DNA from: Pseudomonas sp. GCEP-101
GTDB taxonomy: Bacteria > Pseudomonadota > Gammaproteobacteria > Pseudomonadales > Pseudomonadaceae
DNA: 64,000 bases
Direction: 5' to 3'
Assembly: GCF_025133575.1 (NCBI RefSeq)
Contig: NZ_CP104011.1
Span: 6,165,842-6,229,841, forward strand
Under the pieces are notes generated by a model. That model saw only the letters and a program-made list of their open reading frames with translations, did not search any database and was not told the DNA's origin. A program made the position numbers and the translations under genes. Shown one piece after another: positions 7,652-16,732 of this stretch (position 1 is the first letter of the stretch; the number at the start of each line of letters is the position of its first letter).

Positions 7652-9466
7652 TCAGTGGTGGCCGATGCCCTGGTCTTCCAGGTGGTCCGCCTCGAACAGG
7701 GTTTCCAGTTCCTTGCGCGCCTCGCGGGCGGTCTGGATAACCGCGGCCTCGTCGTCGTAGACGCGGTACTGGGCCATCAGCACCGCTTCGTCGTGGCGCT
7801 TGAAGCGGCGGATGCGTGCGGCGACCTGCTCCTCGTTCAGCCCCAGGCCGGTCAGCAGCAGGCGGCTCATCTCCAGGCTCGAATGGAAGGTCTCACGCAC
7901 CGGCGTCGCGTCGGCGTCCAGCAGGTGGTAGACGTGCTGGCGGTTACGCGCGCGGCCGATGACCTTCAGGTGCGGGTAGAGCTTGCGCACCAGCCGCGCG
8001 GTCTCGATGTTGGTCTGCGGGTCGTCGGTGGCGACGACGAAGAACTCGGCTTTCTCGACCTGGGCCGCGCGGAGGATTTCCGGGCGCAGCGGGTCGCCAT
8101 AGAAGATCGGGATATTGCCGTAGCTGCGGGTCAGTTCGATGGTATCCACCGAGGTATCCAGCGCGACGAAGGGCACGCCCTGGGCGCGCATGATACGGGC
8201 GACCACCTGGCCCATCCGGCCCATGCCGGCGATCACCACGCGCGGGGCGTCGTCCGGCAGCTGGCGGTATTCGGGCGGCGGCTCGCGCAGCACGGCCGGC
8301 TTGGGCTTGATGCTGCGCGCCAGGGCCAGCACCAGCAGTGGGGTCATGGCCATGGACAGGGTGATGCACAGCACCAGCAGCGAGTGCAGCTTGCCGTCCA
8401 TCAGGCCCTGGGCCAGGGCCAGCTTGAACACCACGAAGGCGAACTCGCCGCCGGCGCCCAGCAGCACGCCCAGGCGGATCGCCGAGACCTTGTCCAGCCC
8501 GCCGGCCAGGCGACCGATGAGGAACAGCAGCGGCAGCTTGATGCCCACCAGCAGCAGGGTCAGGCCAAGCACCACCAACGGCTCGCTCTTGAGCAGGCCG
8601 AGGTCGGCGCTCATGCCCACGCTGATGAAGAACAGCCCCAGCAGCAGGCCCTTGAAGGGTTCGATCTGCGCCTCCAGTTCATGGCGGTATTCCGAGTCCG
8701 CCAGCAGCAGGCCGGCGAGGAAGGCGCCCAGGCCCATGGACACGCCGGCCCACTCCATCAGCCAGGCGGTGCCGACCACCACCAGCAGCGCGGTGGCGGT
8801 GGACAGGTCGGCCTGGCCGGTGCGAGCCACCGAGCGGAACACCGGGCGCAGCAGGAATCGCCCGCCGATCACCACCACGGCAATGCTGCCGACCACTTCC
8901 AGGACATGGGCCAGGTCACCGCCGGGCGCCGCTGAATCGGCGCGCGCGCCCAGCAGCGGGATCATGGCGATCAGCGGGATCGCGGCGATGTCCTGGAACA
9001 GCAGGATGGCGAAGCCGAGGCGGCCGTAGGCGCTGTTCAGCTCCTTGCGCTCGGCGAGGATCTGCAGGCCGAAGGCGGTGGAGGACAGCGCCAGGCCGCC
9101 GCCCAGCACCACGGAGGTGTTCACCGGCATGTCGAAGGCCAGCACCGCGACGCTGCCAATGGCCAGGCCCGTGAGCAGGACCTGCGCCAGGCCGACGCCG
9201 AATACCTGCTTGCGCATCACCCACAGGCGCTTGGGCGAAAGCTCCAGGCCAATGATGAAGAGCAGCAGCACCACGCCCAGTTCGGACAGGCTGGCAACGC
9301 TTTCCGGGTTGTCGATCAGCCCCAGCAGCGACGGGCCGATGAACACCCCGGCCAGCAGGTAGCCGAGCACCGCCCCCAGTTGCAGGCGCTTGGCCAGCGG
9401 CACCATGAACACCGCCGCGAGCAGGAAGACCACCGCCGACTGCAGGTAATTCGTCCCATGTTCCAT
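7652..9466 (-). CDS. Monovalent cation:proton antiporter-2, KefB/KefC type
   Basis: A 604-residue inner-membrane protein. Residues ~1-380 are the CPA2 exchanger domain with about twelve helices (LGAVLGYLLAGVFIGPSLLGLI near the start, LALSSTAFGLQIL near 150). Residues ~405-530 are a TrkA-N/RCK nucleotide-binding domain: VVIAGMGRMGQVVARI, a glycine-rich Rossmann loop. The acidic and His-rich C-terminus (FEADHLEDQGIGHH) is typical of pseudomonad members. It exports K+ (or Na+) for H+, probably gated by a nucleotide or glutathione adduct. No KefF/KefG ancillary subunit lies nearby. AAGGAG 9 nt upstream supports the start. Confidence 0.85.
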   Translation of the reverse strand: MEHGTNYLQSAVVFLLAAVFMVPLAKRLQLGAVLGYLLAGVFIGPSLLGLIDNPESVASLSELGVVLLLFIIGLELSPKRLWVMRKQVFGVGLAQVLLTGLAIGSVAVLAFDMPVNTSVVLGGGLALSSTAFGLQILAERKELNSAYGRLGFAILLFQDIAAIPLIAMIPLLGARADSAAPGGDLAHVLEVVGSIAVVVIGGRFLLRPVFRSVARTGQADLSTATALLVVVGTAWLMEWAGVSMGLGAFLAGLLLADSEYRHELEAQIEPFKGLLLGLFFISVGMSADLGLLKSEPLVVLGLTLLLVGIKLPLLFLIGRLAGGLDKVSAIRLGVLLGAGGEFAFVVFKLALAQGLMDGKLHSLLVLCITLSMAMTPLLVLALARSIKPKPAVLREPPPEYRQLPDDAPRVVIAGMGRMGQVVARIMRAQGVPFVALDTSVDTIELTRSYGNIPIFYGDPLRPEILRAAQVEKAEFFVVATDDPQTNIETARLVRKLYPHLKVIGRARNRQHVYHLLDADATPVRETFHSSLEMSRLLLTGLGLNEEQVAARIRRFKRHDEAVLMAQYRVYDDEAAVIQTAREARKELETLFEADHLEDQGIGHH

Positions 9467-9524
9467 GTATCAAGACTCCTTGGAAGGGTTGGGGCGAAGC
9501 GAAGATCCACCCATGTCGTTCATC

Positions 9525-10238
9525 TCATGCATCCAGCGCCACGCCCTCGGCCAGCAGGTGCCGCTGGAACTGCCCGGCCAGGGCGTCCACCTGGTCCCAG
9601 GGCTGCTCGTAACGCTCCTCCAGCGCCACGTGGCTGCCGGCGCGCACGCACGCGTCGAGGGCGCAGTGCTGGTAGAAGGCGTTCACCGCCGCGACCATCG
9701 GCTCGCGCTGGTTTTCCATCAGGATGGCGCCGTGGGCCAGCACCACGTAGCGCCCGTCGCTGGGCCGGCGGCGCCAGCGCTGGGCCGTGCCCACCAGCTT
9801 GCGGCCGCCCAGGTTGACGTTGTAGCGGCCATCGCAGAAAGCGCCCTCCACTTCCCCCAGGCCCGGGTCGAGGCCCAGGGCGGCCAGCCAGTCGCACAAG
9901 GGCTGGCACAGGCGCAGGTAGGCGGTTTCGATGCGCGTCTGTTCGTTGTCGCTGGGCGGGATCGCATAGACCAGCGCCACATTCAGTACCCCGGCAGACT
10001 GCGGCACCGGCTCACCGCCGGTATCGCGCAGGGCGATCGGCCAGCCCAGCGCGGCGCAGGCAGCTTCGGCGTCGGCAAAACCCTCCAGGCGGCTGAGCCG
10101 GCGCGGCATGACCAGCGACTGCTCCAGTGGCCGCCAGAACAGCAGGCCGCTGTCGCGCTCACCGGCGAAGGCGGCGTCGAGCAGCGCACGTTCGGCGTCC
10201 AGCCCGTGCTGCGCCGACAGTCTTTTCACTCTGTTCAT
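9525..10238 (-). CDS. Lipoate-protein ligase A-like protein (BPL/LplA/LipB fold)
   Basis: A 237-residue protein. LLFWRPLEQSLVMPRRLSRL and ALRDTGGEPVPQSAGVLNVALVY match the N-terminal motif of the LplA family ('RR.GGG.V.H..G.LN'), with TGGEPVPQSAG in place of the classical RRxGGGAVxH. The segment YNVNLGGRKLVGTAQRWRR carries the conserved Lys that contacts the acyl-adenylate. It may attach or transfer lipoate or octanoate to E2 or GcvH proteins. The altered first motif lacks the usual His, so substrate and activity are uncertain. The GGDEF gene starts divergently about 220 nt away. Confidence 0.7.
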   Translation of the reverse strand: MNRVKRLSAQHGLDAERALLDAAFAGERDSGLLFWRPLEQSLVMPRRLSRLEGFADAEAACAALGWPIALRDTGGEPVPQSAGVLNVALVYAIPPSDNEQTRIETAYLRLCQPLCDWLAALGLDPGLGEVEGAFCDGRYNVNLGGRKLVGTAQRWRRRPSDGRYVVLAHGAILMENQREPMVAAVNAFYQHCALDACVRAGSHVALEERYEQPWDQVDALAGQFQRHLLAEGVALDA

Positions 10239-10459
10239 GACAGCGTCCTTGGATCAATCGGGTTGCGGACTATGCCCGCCAGGGGCTTTTCCGACAATGT
10301 TTCAGGCCAATTTGTTGCGTGCTGGGAAATTTCAGCGTAGCGGGCTGAGACTACCGTTGTGTCGCCCCAGGTCACCCTGGGCGCATCTGCGCACCGCAGC
10401 GAAGCGGAGCTGCGTCTATCCTGCTACTGGCCGGCACTTTGCGCAGGAGGCCAGAGCCC

Positions 10460-11662
10460 GTGTCCAGGACGTTGCTGCAGCGTCTTCACCACGCCATTGC
10501 CATCAACGACGCACTGGCACTGCCCATCGCCCGGGAGAACCTGCGGCGCCTGTATTTTGCCGCCCTGCTGGCGGTGCCCTTCGACCTGATCCACATCGTC
10601 GTGTTTCGCCTCAACCTGCAGGGCTCCAGCCCCGAATACGACGGCTGGCGGCTGGATATCATCCGCGTGCATGCCGTGGTCGCGGTACTGTTCAGCCTGC
10701 TCGGCGTGCTCGCCTGGCTGGCCTCGCCGCCGCGCCGCAGTGCGCCCTTGTGGTACATGCAGACCCTGACCGTGCTGGGCAGCCTGCTGGTGCTCGGCTT
10801 CGGCGTAGCGATCACCGGCGCCGACCAGCAGGTGACGAGCAGCATCACCCCCTTCCTCATGGCCTCGGTGGCCACCGCACTGCTCATCCTGTTGCGCCCG
10901 AGCCTGGCGGTGATCCTCTACATCCTCGCCCTCTCCGCATTCGAGCTGACCATGGTCCTGACCCAGGCCAGCCCGCAGTTGCGCCTGTCGAACCAGATGG
11001 GCGGGCTGACCATCTGCGGTATCGGCCTGGTGCTGTCGTTCATCCTCTGGCACGGCCATGTGCGCAACCTGCGCCAGCGCGAATTCCTCCGCCAGCAACG
11101 GCTGGAGCTGGAGGAAAAGAACCGCCAGCTGGAGTACCTCGCCGGCCACGACCCGCTCACCGGGCTGTTCAACCGCCGCCAGTTCGACCAGTTGGTGGGC
11201 ATGGAACTGTCCCGCGTCGCCCGCCAGCCCGCGCCCATCAGCCTGCTGATGGTGGACCTGGACCATTTCAAGTTCATCAACGACCGCTACGGCCACCCGC
11301 TGGGCGACGAAGTCATCCGCCACACCGCCAGCCTGCTGCGCAACTACACGCGCACCGGCGACAGCGTGGCGCGCCTGGGCGGCGAGGAGTTTCTCCTGTT
11401 GCTGCCCGATACCGCGCAGTTCCAGGCCCGCGCCATTGCCGAGAAGGTGCGGCGGCTGCTGGAGGAAACCCCGCTACCCATGAAGGACGGCCTGCTCTAC
11501 CTCACCGCGAGCTTCGGCATCGCCTGCCTGGAGGCCGGCGTACCGGGCACCTATGAAGGGCTGTACGCGGCGGCGGACAAGGCGCTGTACAAGGCCAAGG
11601 CCAGCGGACGCAACCGCGTGGAGGTGATTGAACTGGGAATGGAGATGGGGACGTTTGACTGA
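10460..11662 (+). CDS. Membrane-bound diguanylate cyclase (GGDEF)
   Basis: A 400-residue inner-membrane protein that should make cyclic di-GMP. Residues ~20-195 contain about six hydrophobic helices of an unnamed sensor region. A short coiled segment (LRQREFLRQQRLELEEKNRQ) leads into the GGDEF domain. The active loop is GGEEF (~307-311) and is intact. An RxxD inhibitory site (RTGD) sits exactly five residues before it, so product feedback is expected. GTG is chosen as start because AGGAGG lies 9 nt upstream. From context it could influence motility in this flagellated organism, but there is no operon link. Confidence 0.85.
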   Translation: MSRTLLQRLHHAIAINDALALPIARENLRRLYFAALLAVPFDLIHIVVFRLNLQGSSPEYDGWRLDIIRVHAVVAVLFSLLGVLAWLASPPRRSAPLWYMQTLTVLGSLLVLGFGVAITGADQQVTSSITPFLMASVATALLILLRPSLAVILYILALSAFELTMVLTQASPQLRLSNQMGGLTICGIGLVLSFILWHGHVRNLRQREFLRQQRLELEEKNRQLEYLAGHDPLTGLFNRRQFDQLVGMELSRVARQPAPISLLMVDLDHFKFINDRYGHPLGDEVIRHTASLLRNYTRTGDSVARLGGEEFLLLLPDTAQFQARAIAEKVRRLLEETPLPMKDGLLYLTASFGIACLEAGVPGTYEGLYAAADKALYKAKASGRNRVEVIELGMEMGTFD

Positions 11663-11686
11663 GCGCCCACGCGGGCTGCCATCCCG

Positions 11687-12091
11687 GTGCGTAGGGGCGG
11701 GTTCCGTCCGCGATCGGCTGGGCAGGCACCCTGGACGACCGGAGCGGTTCCGGCACCTCGCGGATAAATCCGCTCCTACGAACGCGCGTAGGGCGCATCA
11801 CGCGCCAGCGTTATCCGCCGCGGGGCCATCGGCGCATGACCCGTTCCGGGTTGTTCGCCCTACGGCCTACCCAAGCTATCAGGATTCGTAGGAGCGGACT
11901 TCGTCCGCGATTGGCTGGGCAGCGCGCCCCGCCCCGAAGGGAGAGGGAGCTGTCCGTGCTTCCCTGATGTGACCGGCGGACATCGACGGATACTCCAAGC
12001 CCGTCCCCTCTCCCTTCAGGGAGAGGGTTAGGGAGAGGGTGGTGAGTGCCGCTGGGGAATGGCCCGTTCGCGAGCAAGCTCGCTCCTGCGA
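11687..12091. repeat. Intergenic block of REP-like palindromes
   Basis: The 444-nt space between the diguanylate cyclase and the lipoprotein gene holds only repeats. They include GTAGGGGCGGGTTCCGTCCG (11691), its inverted partner GCGGATAAATCCGCTCCTAC (~11760-11779), GTAGGAGCGGACTTCGTCCG (11888), CCCTCTCCCTTCAGGGAGAG (12004) and GCGAGCAAGCTCGCTCCTGC (12070). No promoter or gene is evident. Confidence 0.8.
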
Positions 12092-12106
12092 AAAGCACGC
12101 GGTGCG

Positions 12107-12514
12107 TTACTGGGCGTACTTGCGCGTCAGCCCCGGCGGCACGCCGCTGCTGTCGGTCTCGGTCCAGGGGCCTTGCGGGCCGACGGCCCAGTACCAGCCG
12201 TTGTCCCAGTGGTAGTAGGTGCGCTGGCGGTAGTAGAGGTCCTTCTGGCCCTGGATCACATACACGCCCAGGCTCGCATCCCAGCGGCCCTTGCCGCCGG
12301 GCGGCGGGGCGAACTGGGTCGGACGCTTGGACGCCGCCGCCGGCTTGGACGGCTGCGGAGTGATGGGCGAGCTGGAGGTCTTGGCCGGCGGGATCGGCTT
12401 GCTTGGCTGCGAGGGCGGCGGTATGGGCGACGTCGGCTGCTCCGGCTGCTGCGGTTGCACCACGCAACCACCCAGTACCAGCATGGCGCCCAGCGCCAGC
12501 ACTCTGCCCTTCAT
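12107..12514 (-). CDS. Small proline-rich lipoprotein downstream of the ccm operon
   Basis: A 135-residue protein with a lipoprotein signal: MKGRVLALGAMLVLGG|C, lipobox LGGC with Cys17. Residues ~20-75 are a Pro/Ser/Lys-rich linker. The C-terminal ~60 residues form a small aromatic-rich domain (KGRWDASLGVYVIQGQKDLYYRQRTYYHWDNGWYWAVGPQGPW) resembling the 'YY.....YYRWYNGRWY' modules of other small envelope proteins. It begins 23 nt after ccmI on the same strand and so may be co-transcribed. Function unknown. Confidence 0.7.
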   Translation of the reverse strand: MKGRVLALGAMLVLGGCVVQPQQPEQPTSPIPPPSQPSKPIPPAKTSSSPITPQPSKPAAASKRPTQFAPPPGGKGRWDASLGVYVIQGQKDLYYRQRTYYHWDNGWYWAVGPQGPWTETDSSGVPPGLTRKYAQ

Positions 12515-12537
12515 CGCTCAACCCTCTCGTGTCGTGA

Positions 12538-13749
12538 TTACTTCTGATCCGGGCTGTCGATTGTCACGCTCTGCTCGCCCGCCTGGGAAGTAGACAACGA
12601 AGCGCTTCGTCCGATCCATTCCCCGGCGGTGGCATTGCCGGCGCGGGAGATACGCGCCACCAGTTGCACCTGCGGGTGCTGGGAGAGCTTGAGCTGCGGC
12701 ATCATCGCGTCGGCGTCGCTGAGCGACACCTCGCTGGGCAGGTCGGACACCTTCAGGCGCTTGACCGCCAGCGGCATCGGCGGGCCGCTCACGGCGAGGG
12801 CGAAGACGAACACGCTGTCGTCCGGCTTGACCTGGCCCTTCACCGCGGCGCTGAGGTCGACCTTCACCTTCAGGGTCACGCCAGCGGTTGCGGCGGCCGC
12901 CGGCGCCTCGGGCGGCGTCTGGCCCTGCTCGATCATGCGTTGGCGGGCGCGCTCGATGCCGCCGGCGATGGCCTCGCGGGACGGGTCGTCCTGCGGCAGC
13001 ACGGCGACCAGGCGGCCCCAGTAGTCGATGGCGTTGGCGTACTTTTCGTCCTCGAAGGCAGCGATGCCCAGCAGGCCGAGGGTGGTGACTTCCTGCGGGT
13101 CCTTCTTCAGCGCTTCGTCGGCCAGGTCACGAACCTGTTGGCTGAGCGCCTTGTTACCCGCGAAGTACAGCGCCTGGGCCCACTGGCCGAGCACTTCCGG
13201 CTGGCGGCCGGACAGGCGCGCGGCCTGCTCGAAGGCCGTGGCGGCGTCGGTGGCGCGGTTCTGCGTCATGTAGGCGCGACCGAGGAAGTACCAGCCTTCG
13301 GCGGAATCCGGCTGGGCCTTGAGGGAGCGCTCCAGGCGCGAGGTCACCTCTTCCATGGACTTGGGCGCGGTGGCGAATTCGCGGGCCAGCTCGACCTTGT
13401 CGCTGGCGCCCCAGTGCAGGTAGAGCCCCAGGGCGAGGAACGGCAACACCAGCGCAGCCACCAGCGGCGCGGCGCGCCCCAGGCGGGAACGGCGGTCCTC
13501 GCCGGCGCCTTCGGTATCGGAGAGCAGCTCGCGCGCGGCCTCGGCGCGGCCGGCGTCGAACTGCGCGTCGTCCAGGGTGCCGGCGTCACGCTGGCTGCCC
13601 AGCTCGGCCAGGCGTTCCTGGTACAGGGCGACGTTGAGGGCGGTGCGGTCTTCCTCGGCCTGGGCCTTGCGGCCGCGCAGCAGAGGGACGAGGAGGAATG
13701 CCAGGGCCACCAGCAACAGCAGGCCGGCGGCGAGCCAGAAATCGATCAT
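12538..13749 (-). CDS. ccmI: Cytochrome c maturation protein CcmI (apocytochrome chaperone)
   Basis: A 403-residue inner-membrane protein. Two hydrophobic helices at residues ~3-25 and ~98-115 flank a cytoplasmic loop (QEERTALNVALYQERLAELGS type). The periplasmic part has TPR repeats (~135-260: AEGWYFLGRAYMTQNRATDAATAFEQA) and a C-terminal beta domain (~290-403). CcmI holds apocytochrome c and presents it to the CcmF/CcmH heme lyase. Its start overlaps the ccmH stop by 4 nt (ATGA), indicating translational coupling. Confidence 0.95.
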   Translation of the reverse strand: MIDFWLAAGLLLLVALAFLLVPLLRGRKAQAEEDRTALNVALYQERLAELGSQRDAGTLDDAQFDAGRAEAARELLSDTEGAGEDRRSRLGRAAPLVAALVLPFLALGLYLHWGASDKVELAREFATAPKSMEEVTSRLERSLKAQPDSAEGWYFLGRAYMTQNRATDAATAFEQAARLSGRQPEVLGQWAQALYFAGNKALSQQVRDLADEALKKDPQEVTTLGLLGIAAFEDEKYANAIDYWGRLVAVLPQDDPSREAIAGGIERARQRMIEQGQTPPEAPAAAATAGVTLKVKVDLSAAVKGQVKPDDSVFVFALAVSGPPMPLAVKRLKVSDLPSEVSLSDADAMMPQLKLSQHPQVQLVARISRAGNATAGEWIGRSASLSTSQAGEQSVTIDSPDQK

Positions 13750-14216
13750 TTGTCTTGGTTATCCAGCAATTGGTCGAGACGCGCCTGCTCCTCGGCGGAC
13801 AGCGTGGTGGAAGTGGCAGCCGCCGGGCGACGGCGCCGCGCGACGATGGCGCCGATGACGATCACGCCCAGGCCCAGCAGCGCGGCGGGGCCGAACCAGA
13901 GCAGCCAGGTGCGCTCGCTGACTTCGGGCTTGTAGCGCACGAACTCGCCGTAGCGGTCGACCATGTAGTCGATGATCTGCTGGTTGCTCTTGCCGGCGGC
14001 CATCTGGGTGTAGATCTGCTTGCGCAGGTCGGCGGCGATCGGTGCGTTGGAATCGGCGATGTCCTGGTTCTGGCACTTGGGGCAGCGCAGCTCGGTGGTC
14101 AGGTCGCGGAAACGCTCGCGCTCGATGTCATTGGCGAACTCGTAGGTGTCGATGGCGGCGTGGGCGATGCCGGTGAGGCAAAGCCCGAGCGCGGCAGCGG
14201 CAAGAAGACGCTTCAT
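13746..14216 (-). CDS. ccmH: Cytochrome c maturation protein CcmH (thiol reductant of apocytochrome)
   Basis: A 156-residue periplasm-facing protein with a signal peptide (residues 1-20), the redox motif LRCPKCQNQ (Cys-Pro-Lys-Cys, ~45-48) in a three-helix domain, and a C-terminal membrane anchor (~105-127). It reduces the CXXCH cysteines of apocytochrome c and is part of the heme lyase. It is short: the TPR half found in E. coli CcmH is encoded separately here as CcmI. Overlaps ccmG and ccmI by 4 nt each. Confidence 0.95.
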   Translation of the reverse strand: MKRLLAAAALGLCLTGIAHAAIDTYEFANDIERERFRDLTTELRCPKCQNQDIADSNAPIAADLRKQIYTQMAAGKSNQQIIDYMVDRYGEFVRYKPEVSERTWLLWFGPAALLGLGVIVIGAIVARRRRPAAATSTTLSAEEQARLDQLLDNQDK

Positions 14217-14755
14217 TTACCCTCCGCTTCGTCGACCAGGCCCTGGTAGATCGGCGCCAGTTGCTCACGCCAGACCTTCTCGTCCACGGCGCCGACCAGC
14301 TTGTGGCGGATGATGCCGTCCTTGTCGATGATGTAGGTCTCCGGCGCGCCGTACACGCCCAGGTCCAGGCCCAGGGTACCCTGCGCATCGGCGATGTTCA
14401 GCAGGTAAGGGTTGTGCAGCTCCTTGAGCCACTTCTGCGCGGCGGCCGCGTCGTCCTTGTAGTTGATGCCGTAGATCACCACGCCCTTGGCGGCGAGATC
14501 GGTGAGCACCGGGTGCTCGAAACGGCAGGTCGGGCACCAGGTGCCCCAGACGTTGACCAGCGCCGGCTTACCCTTGAGGTCCGCCTCGGTGTAGGTCTTG
14601 CCCGGCTCGGTGACGCTGGGCAGGGAGAATGCCGGGAACGGCTTGCCGATCAGCGCCGAGGGCAGCTCACTGGGGTCCAGCCACAGGCCGCGGAAGAGAA
14701 ATACCGCGACGACCAGGAAGATCGCCAGGGGCAACAGCAGGATTGCACGCTTCAC
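14213..14755 (-). CDS. ccmG: Thiol:disulfide interchange protein CcmG (DsbE)
   Basis: A 180-residue membrane-anchored thioredoxin-like protein. An N-terminal anchor (LLLPLAIFLVVAVFLFRGLW) is followed by a thioredoxin fold with active site WCPTC inside VNVWGTWCPTCRFEHP. GVYGAPETYIIDKDG carries the cis-Pro motif and the GVxGxPETF signature. It passes reductant from CcdA/DsbD to CcmH and apocytochrome. The GTG start lies 2 nt after the ccmF stop codon. Confidence 0.95.
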   Translation of the reverse strand: MKRAILLLPLAIFLVVAVFLFRGLWLDPSELPSALIGKPFPAFSLPSVTEPGKTYTEADLKGKPALVNVWGTWCPTCRFEHPVLTDLAAKGVVIYGINYKDDAAAAQKWLKELHNPYLLNIADAQGTLGLDLGVYGAPETYIIDKDGIIRHKLVGAVDEKVWREQLAPIYQGLVDEAEGK

Positions 14756-14757
14756 AC

Positions 14758-16731
14758 TCAGGCTCCCTGTCCGGCGAGGCCCAGGGCCTCGCGTACGCGC
14801 GTTTTCACTTTCAGGCGGTAGCGACGATCCAGCGCGGCCAGTACGCCGCCCAGGGCCATCAGCAGACCGCCGAGCCAGATGAAGCGCACGAAGGGCTTGA
14901 TGTGCACGCGCACCGCCCACGCGCCGTTGTCCAGCGGCTCACCCAGGGCGACGTAGAGGTCGCGGGTCAGGCTGCCGTGGATACCGGCCTCGGTCATCAT
15001 GGAGTTCTGTACGCTGTACAGGCGCTTTTCCGGGTGCAGCGTGGCAACTTCGGAGCCGTTGCGGGTGACACGGATGGTGCCCTTGTCGGAGGTGAAGTTC
15101 GGGCCTTCGAAGTGATGGGTGCCCTCGAAGCGGAACTGATAGCCGGCCAGCTCCACCGACTCGCCCGGCGCCATGCGCAGGTCGCGCTGAGCGCTGAACT
15201 GGCTGGTGAGGACCACACCGATGGCGCAGATGGCGATACCGAAGTGCGCCAGCTGCATGCCCCAATAGCTGCGGTTCAGGCCCGCGGCGCCGGCGATCAC
15301 GCCCTTGTGGCGGACCTTGTCGAAGAAGTCGCGCACGCCGGCCAGCACCACCCAGGCGGCGAGCATGAACACGCTCAGCACTTCCCAGTGCAGCTCGCCA
15401 TACAGGAAGCTGCCGAGGCCGCCCAGCACCACGGTACCGATCAGCACCGGCGTGAGCATGTTGCGCAGCCAGCGGGTCGGGGTGTCCTTCCAGCGCACCA
15501 GCACGCCGACCGCCAGGGCCAGCATGAGGATCGCCATCAGCGGTACGAACAGGGCGTTGAAATACGGCGGGCCGACGGACAGCTTGGCGCCGCTGATGGC
15601 GTCGAGCACCAGCGGGTAGAGGGTGCCCAGCAGGATCATCGAGGCGGTGACCACCAGGATCAGGTTGTTCAGCAGCAGCAGGGTCTCGCGGGACCACAGG
15701 GCGAAGCCGACCTGGCTCTTGACCACCGGCGCGCGCAGGGCGAACAGCGTCAGCGAGCCGCCCACCACCAACAGCAGGAAGGCCAGGATGAACACGCCGC
15801 GCTCCGGGTCAGAGGCGAAGGCGTGCACCGAGGTCAGCACGCCGGAGCGGACCAGGAAGGTGCCCAGCAGGCTCAGGGAGAAGGCCGCGATGGCCAGCAG
15901 CACGGTCCAGCTCTTGAACACGCCGCGCTTCTCGGTCACCGCCAGCGAGTGGATCAACGCGGTGCCCACCAGCCAGGGCATGAACGAGGCGTTTTCCACC
16001 GGGTCCCAGAACCACCAGCCGCCCCAGCCCAGTTCGTAGTAGGCCCACCAGGAACCGAGCACGATGCCGATGCCGAGGAAAGTCCAGGCCACCAGGGTCC
16101 AGGGCCGAGACCAGCGCGCCCAGGCGGCGTCGAGGCGGCCGCCGAGCAGCGCGGCGATGGCGAAGGCGAAGGCCACCGAGAAGCCCACGTAGCCCATGTA
16201 GAGCATCGGCGGGTGGACGATCAGGCCGGGGTCCTGCAGCAAGGGGTTCAGGTCGTTACCGTCCGCCGGTACCTGCGGCAGCAGGCGGCTGAAGGGGTTG
16301 GAGGTGATGATCAGGAACAGCAGGAAGCCAGTGCTGATCATGCCCATCACGGCCAGCACGCGGGCCAGCATCACTTCCGGCAACTGACGGGAGAACACCG
16401 ACACGGCGAAGGTCCAGCCGCCGAGAATCAGCGCCCAGAGCAGCAGCGAGCCTTCGTGGGCACCCCACACGGCACTGAACTTGTAGAACCACGGCAGCGC
16501 GCTGTTGGAGTTGCTGGCGACGTAGGCCACCGAGAAGTCATCGTGGAGGAAGGCCCAGGTCAGGCAGCCGAAGGAGAACAGCAGGAAGGCGAACTGCCCC
16601 CAGGCTGCCGGGCGCGCCAGGCTCATCCATTGGCGGTCGCCGCGCCACGCGCCGACCAGCGGGAAGAACGACATCACCAGCGCCATGCACAGCGCGAGGA
16701 TCAGCGAGAGGTGGCCGAGCTCGGGAACCAT
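14758..16731 (-). CDS. ccmF: Heme lyase subunit CcmF
   Basis: A 657-residue polytopic inner-membrane protein with about fifteen helices. The heme-handling WWD signature GWGGWWFWDPVENASFMPWL (~230-250) is intact. It is followed by the conserved HSLAVTEKRG, and the DUF/CcmF_C periplasmic loop lies near the C-terminus. With CcmH and CcmI it transfers heme from holo-CcmE to apocytochrome c. The start MVPELGHLSLILALC is the conserved family N-terminus; the longer frame upstream is not coding. One nucleotide separates it from ccmE. Confidence 0.96.
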   Translation of the reverse strand: MVPELGHLSLILALCMALVMSFFPLVGAWRGDRQWMSLARPAAWGQFAFLLFSFGCLTWAFLHDDFSVAYVASNSNSALPWFYKFSAVWGAHEGSLLLWALILGGWTFAVSVFSRQLPEVMLARVLAVMGMISTGFLLFLIITSNPFSRLLPQVPADGNDLNPLLQDPGLIVHPPMLYMGYVGFSVAFAFAIAALLGGRLDAAWARWSRPWTLVAWTFLGIGIVLGSWWAYYELGWGGWWFWDPVENASFMPWLVGTALIHSLAVTEKRGVFKSWTVLLAIAAFSLSLLGTFLVRSGVLTSVHAFASDPERGVFILAFLLLVVGGSLTLFALRAPVVKSQVGFALWSRETLLLLNNLILVVTASMILLGTLYPLVLDAISGAKLSVGPPYFNALFVPLMAILMLALAVGVLVRWKDTPTRWLRNMLTPVLIGTVVLGGLGSFLYGELHWEVLSVFMLAAWVVLAGVRDFFDKVRHKGVIAGAAGLNRSYWGMQLAHFGIAICAIGVVLTSQFSAQRDLRMAPGESVELAGYQFRFEGTHHFEGPNFTSDKGTIRVTRNGSEVATLHPEKRLYSVQNSMMTEAGIHGSLTRDLYVALGEPLDNGAWAVRVHIKPFVRFIWLGGLLMALGGVLAALDRRYRLKVKTRVREALGLAGQGA

Positions 16732-16732
16732 G

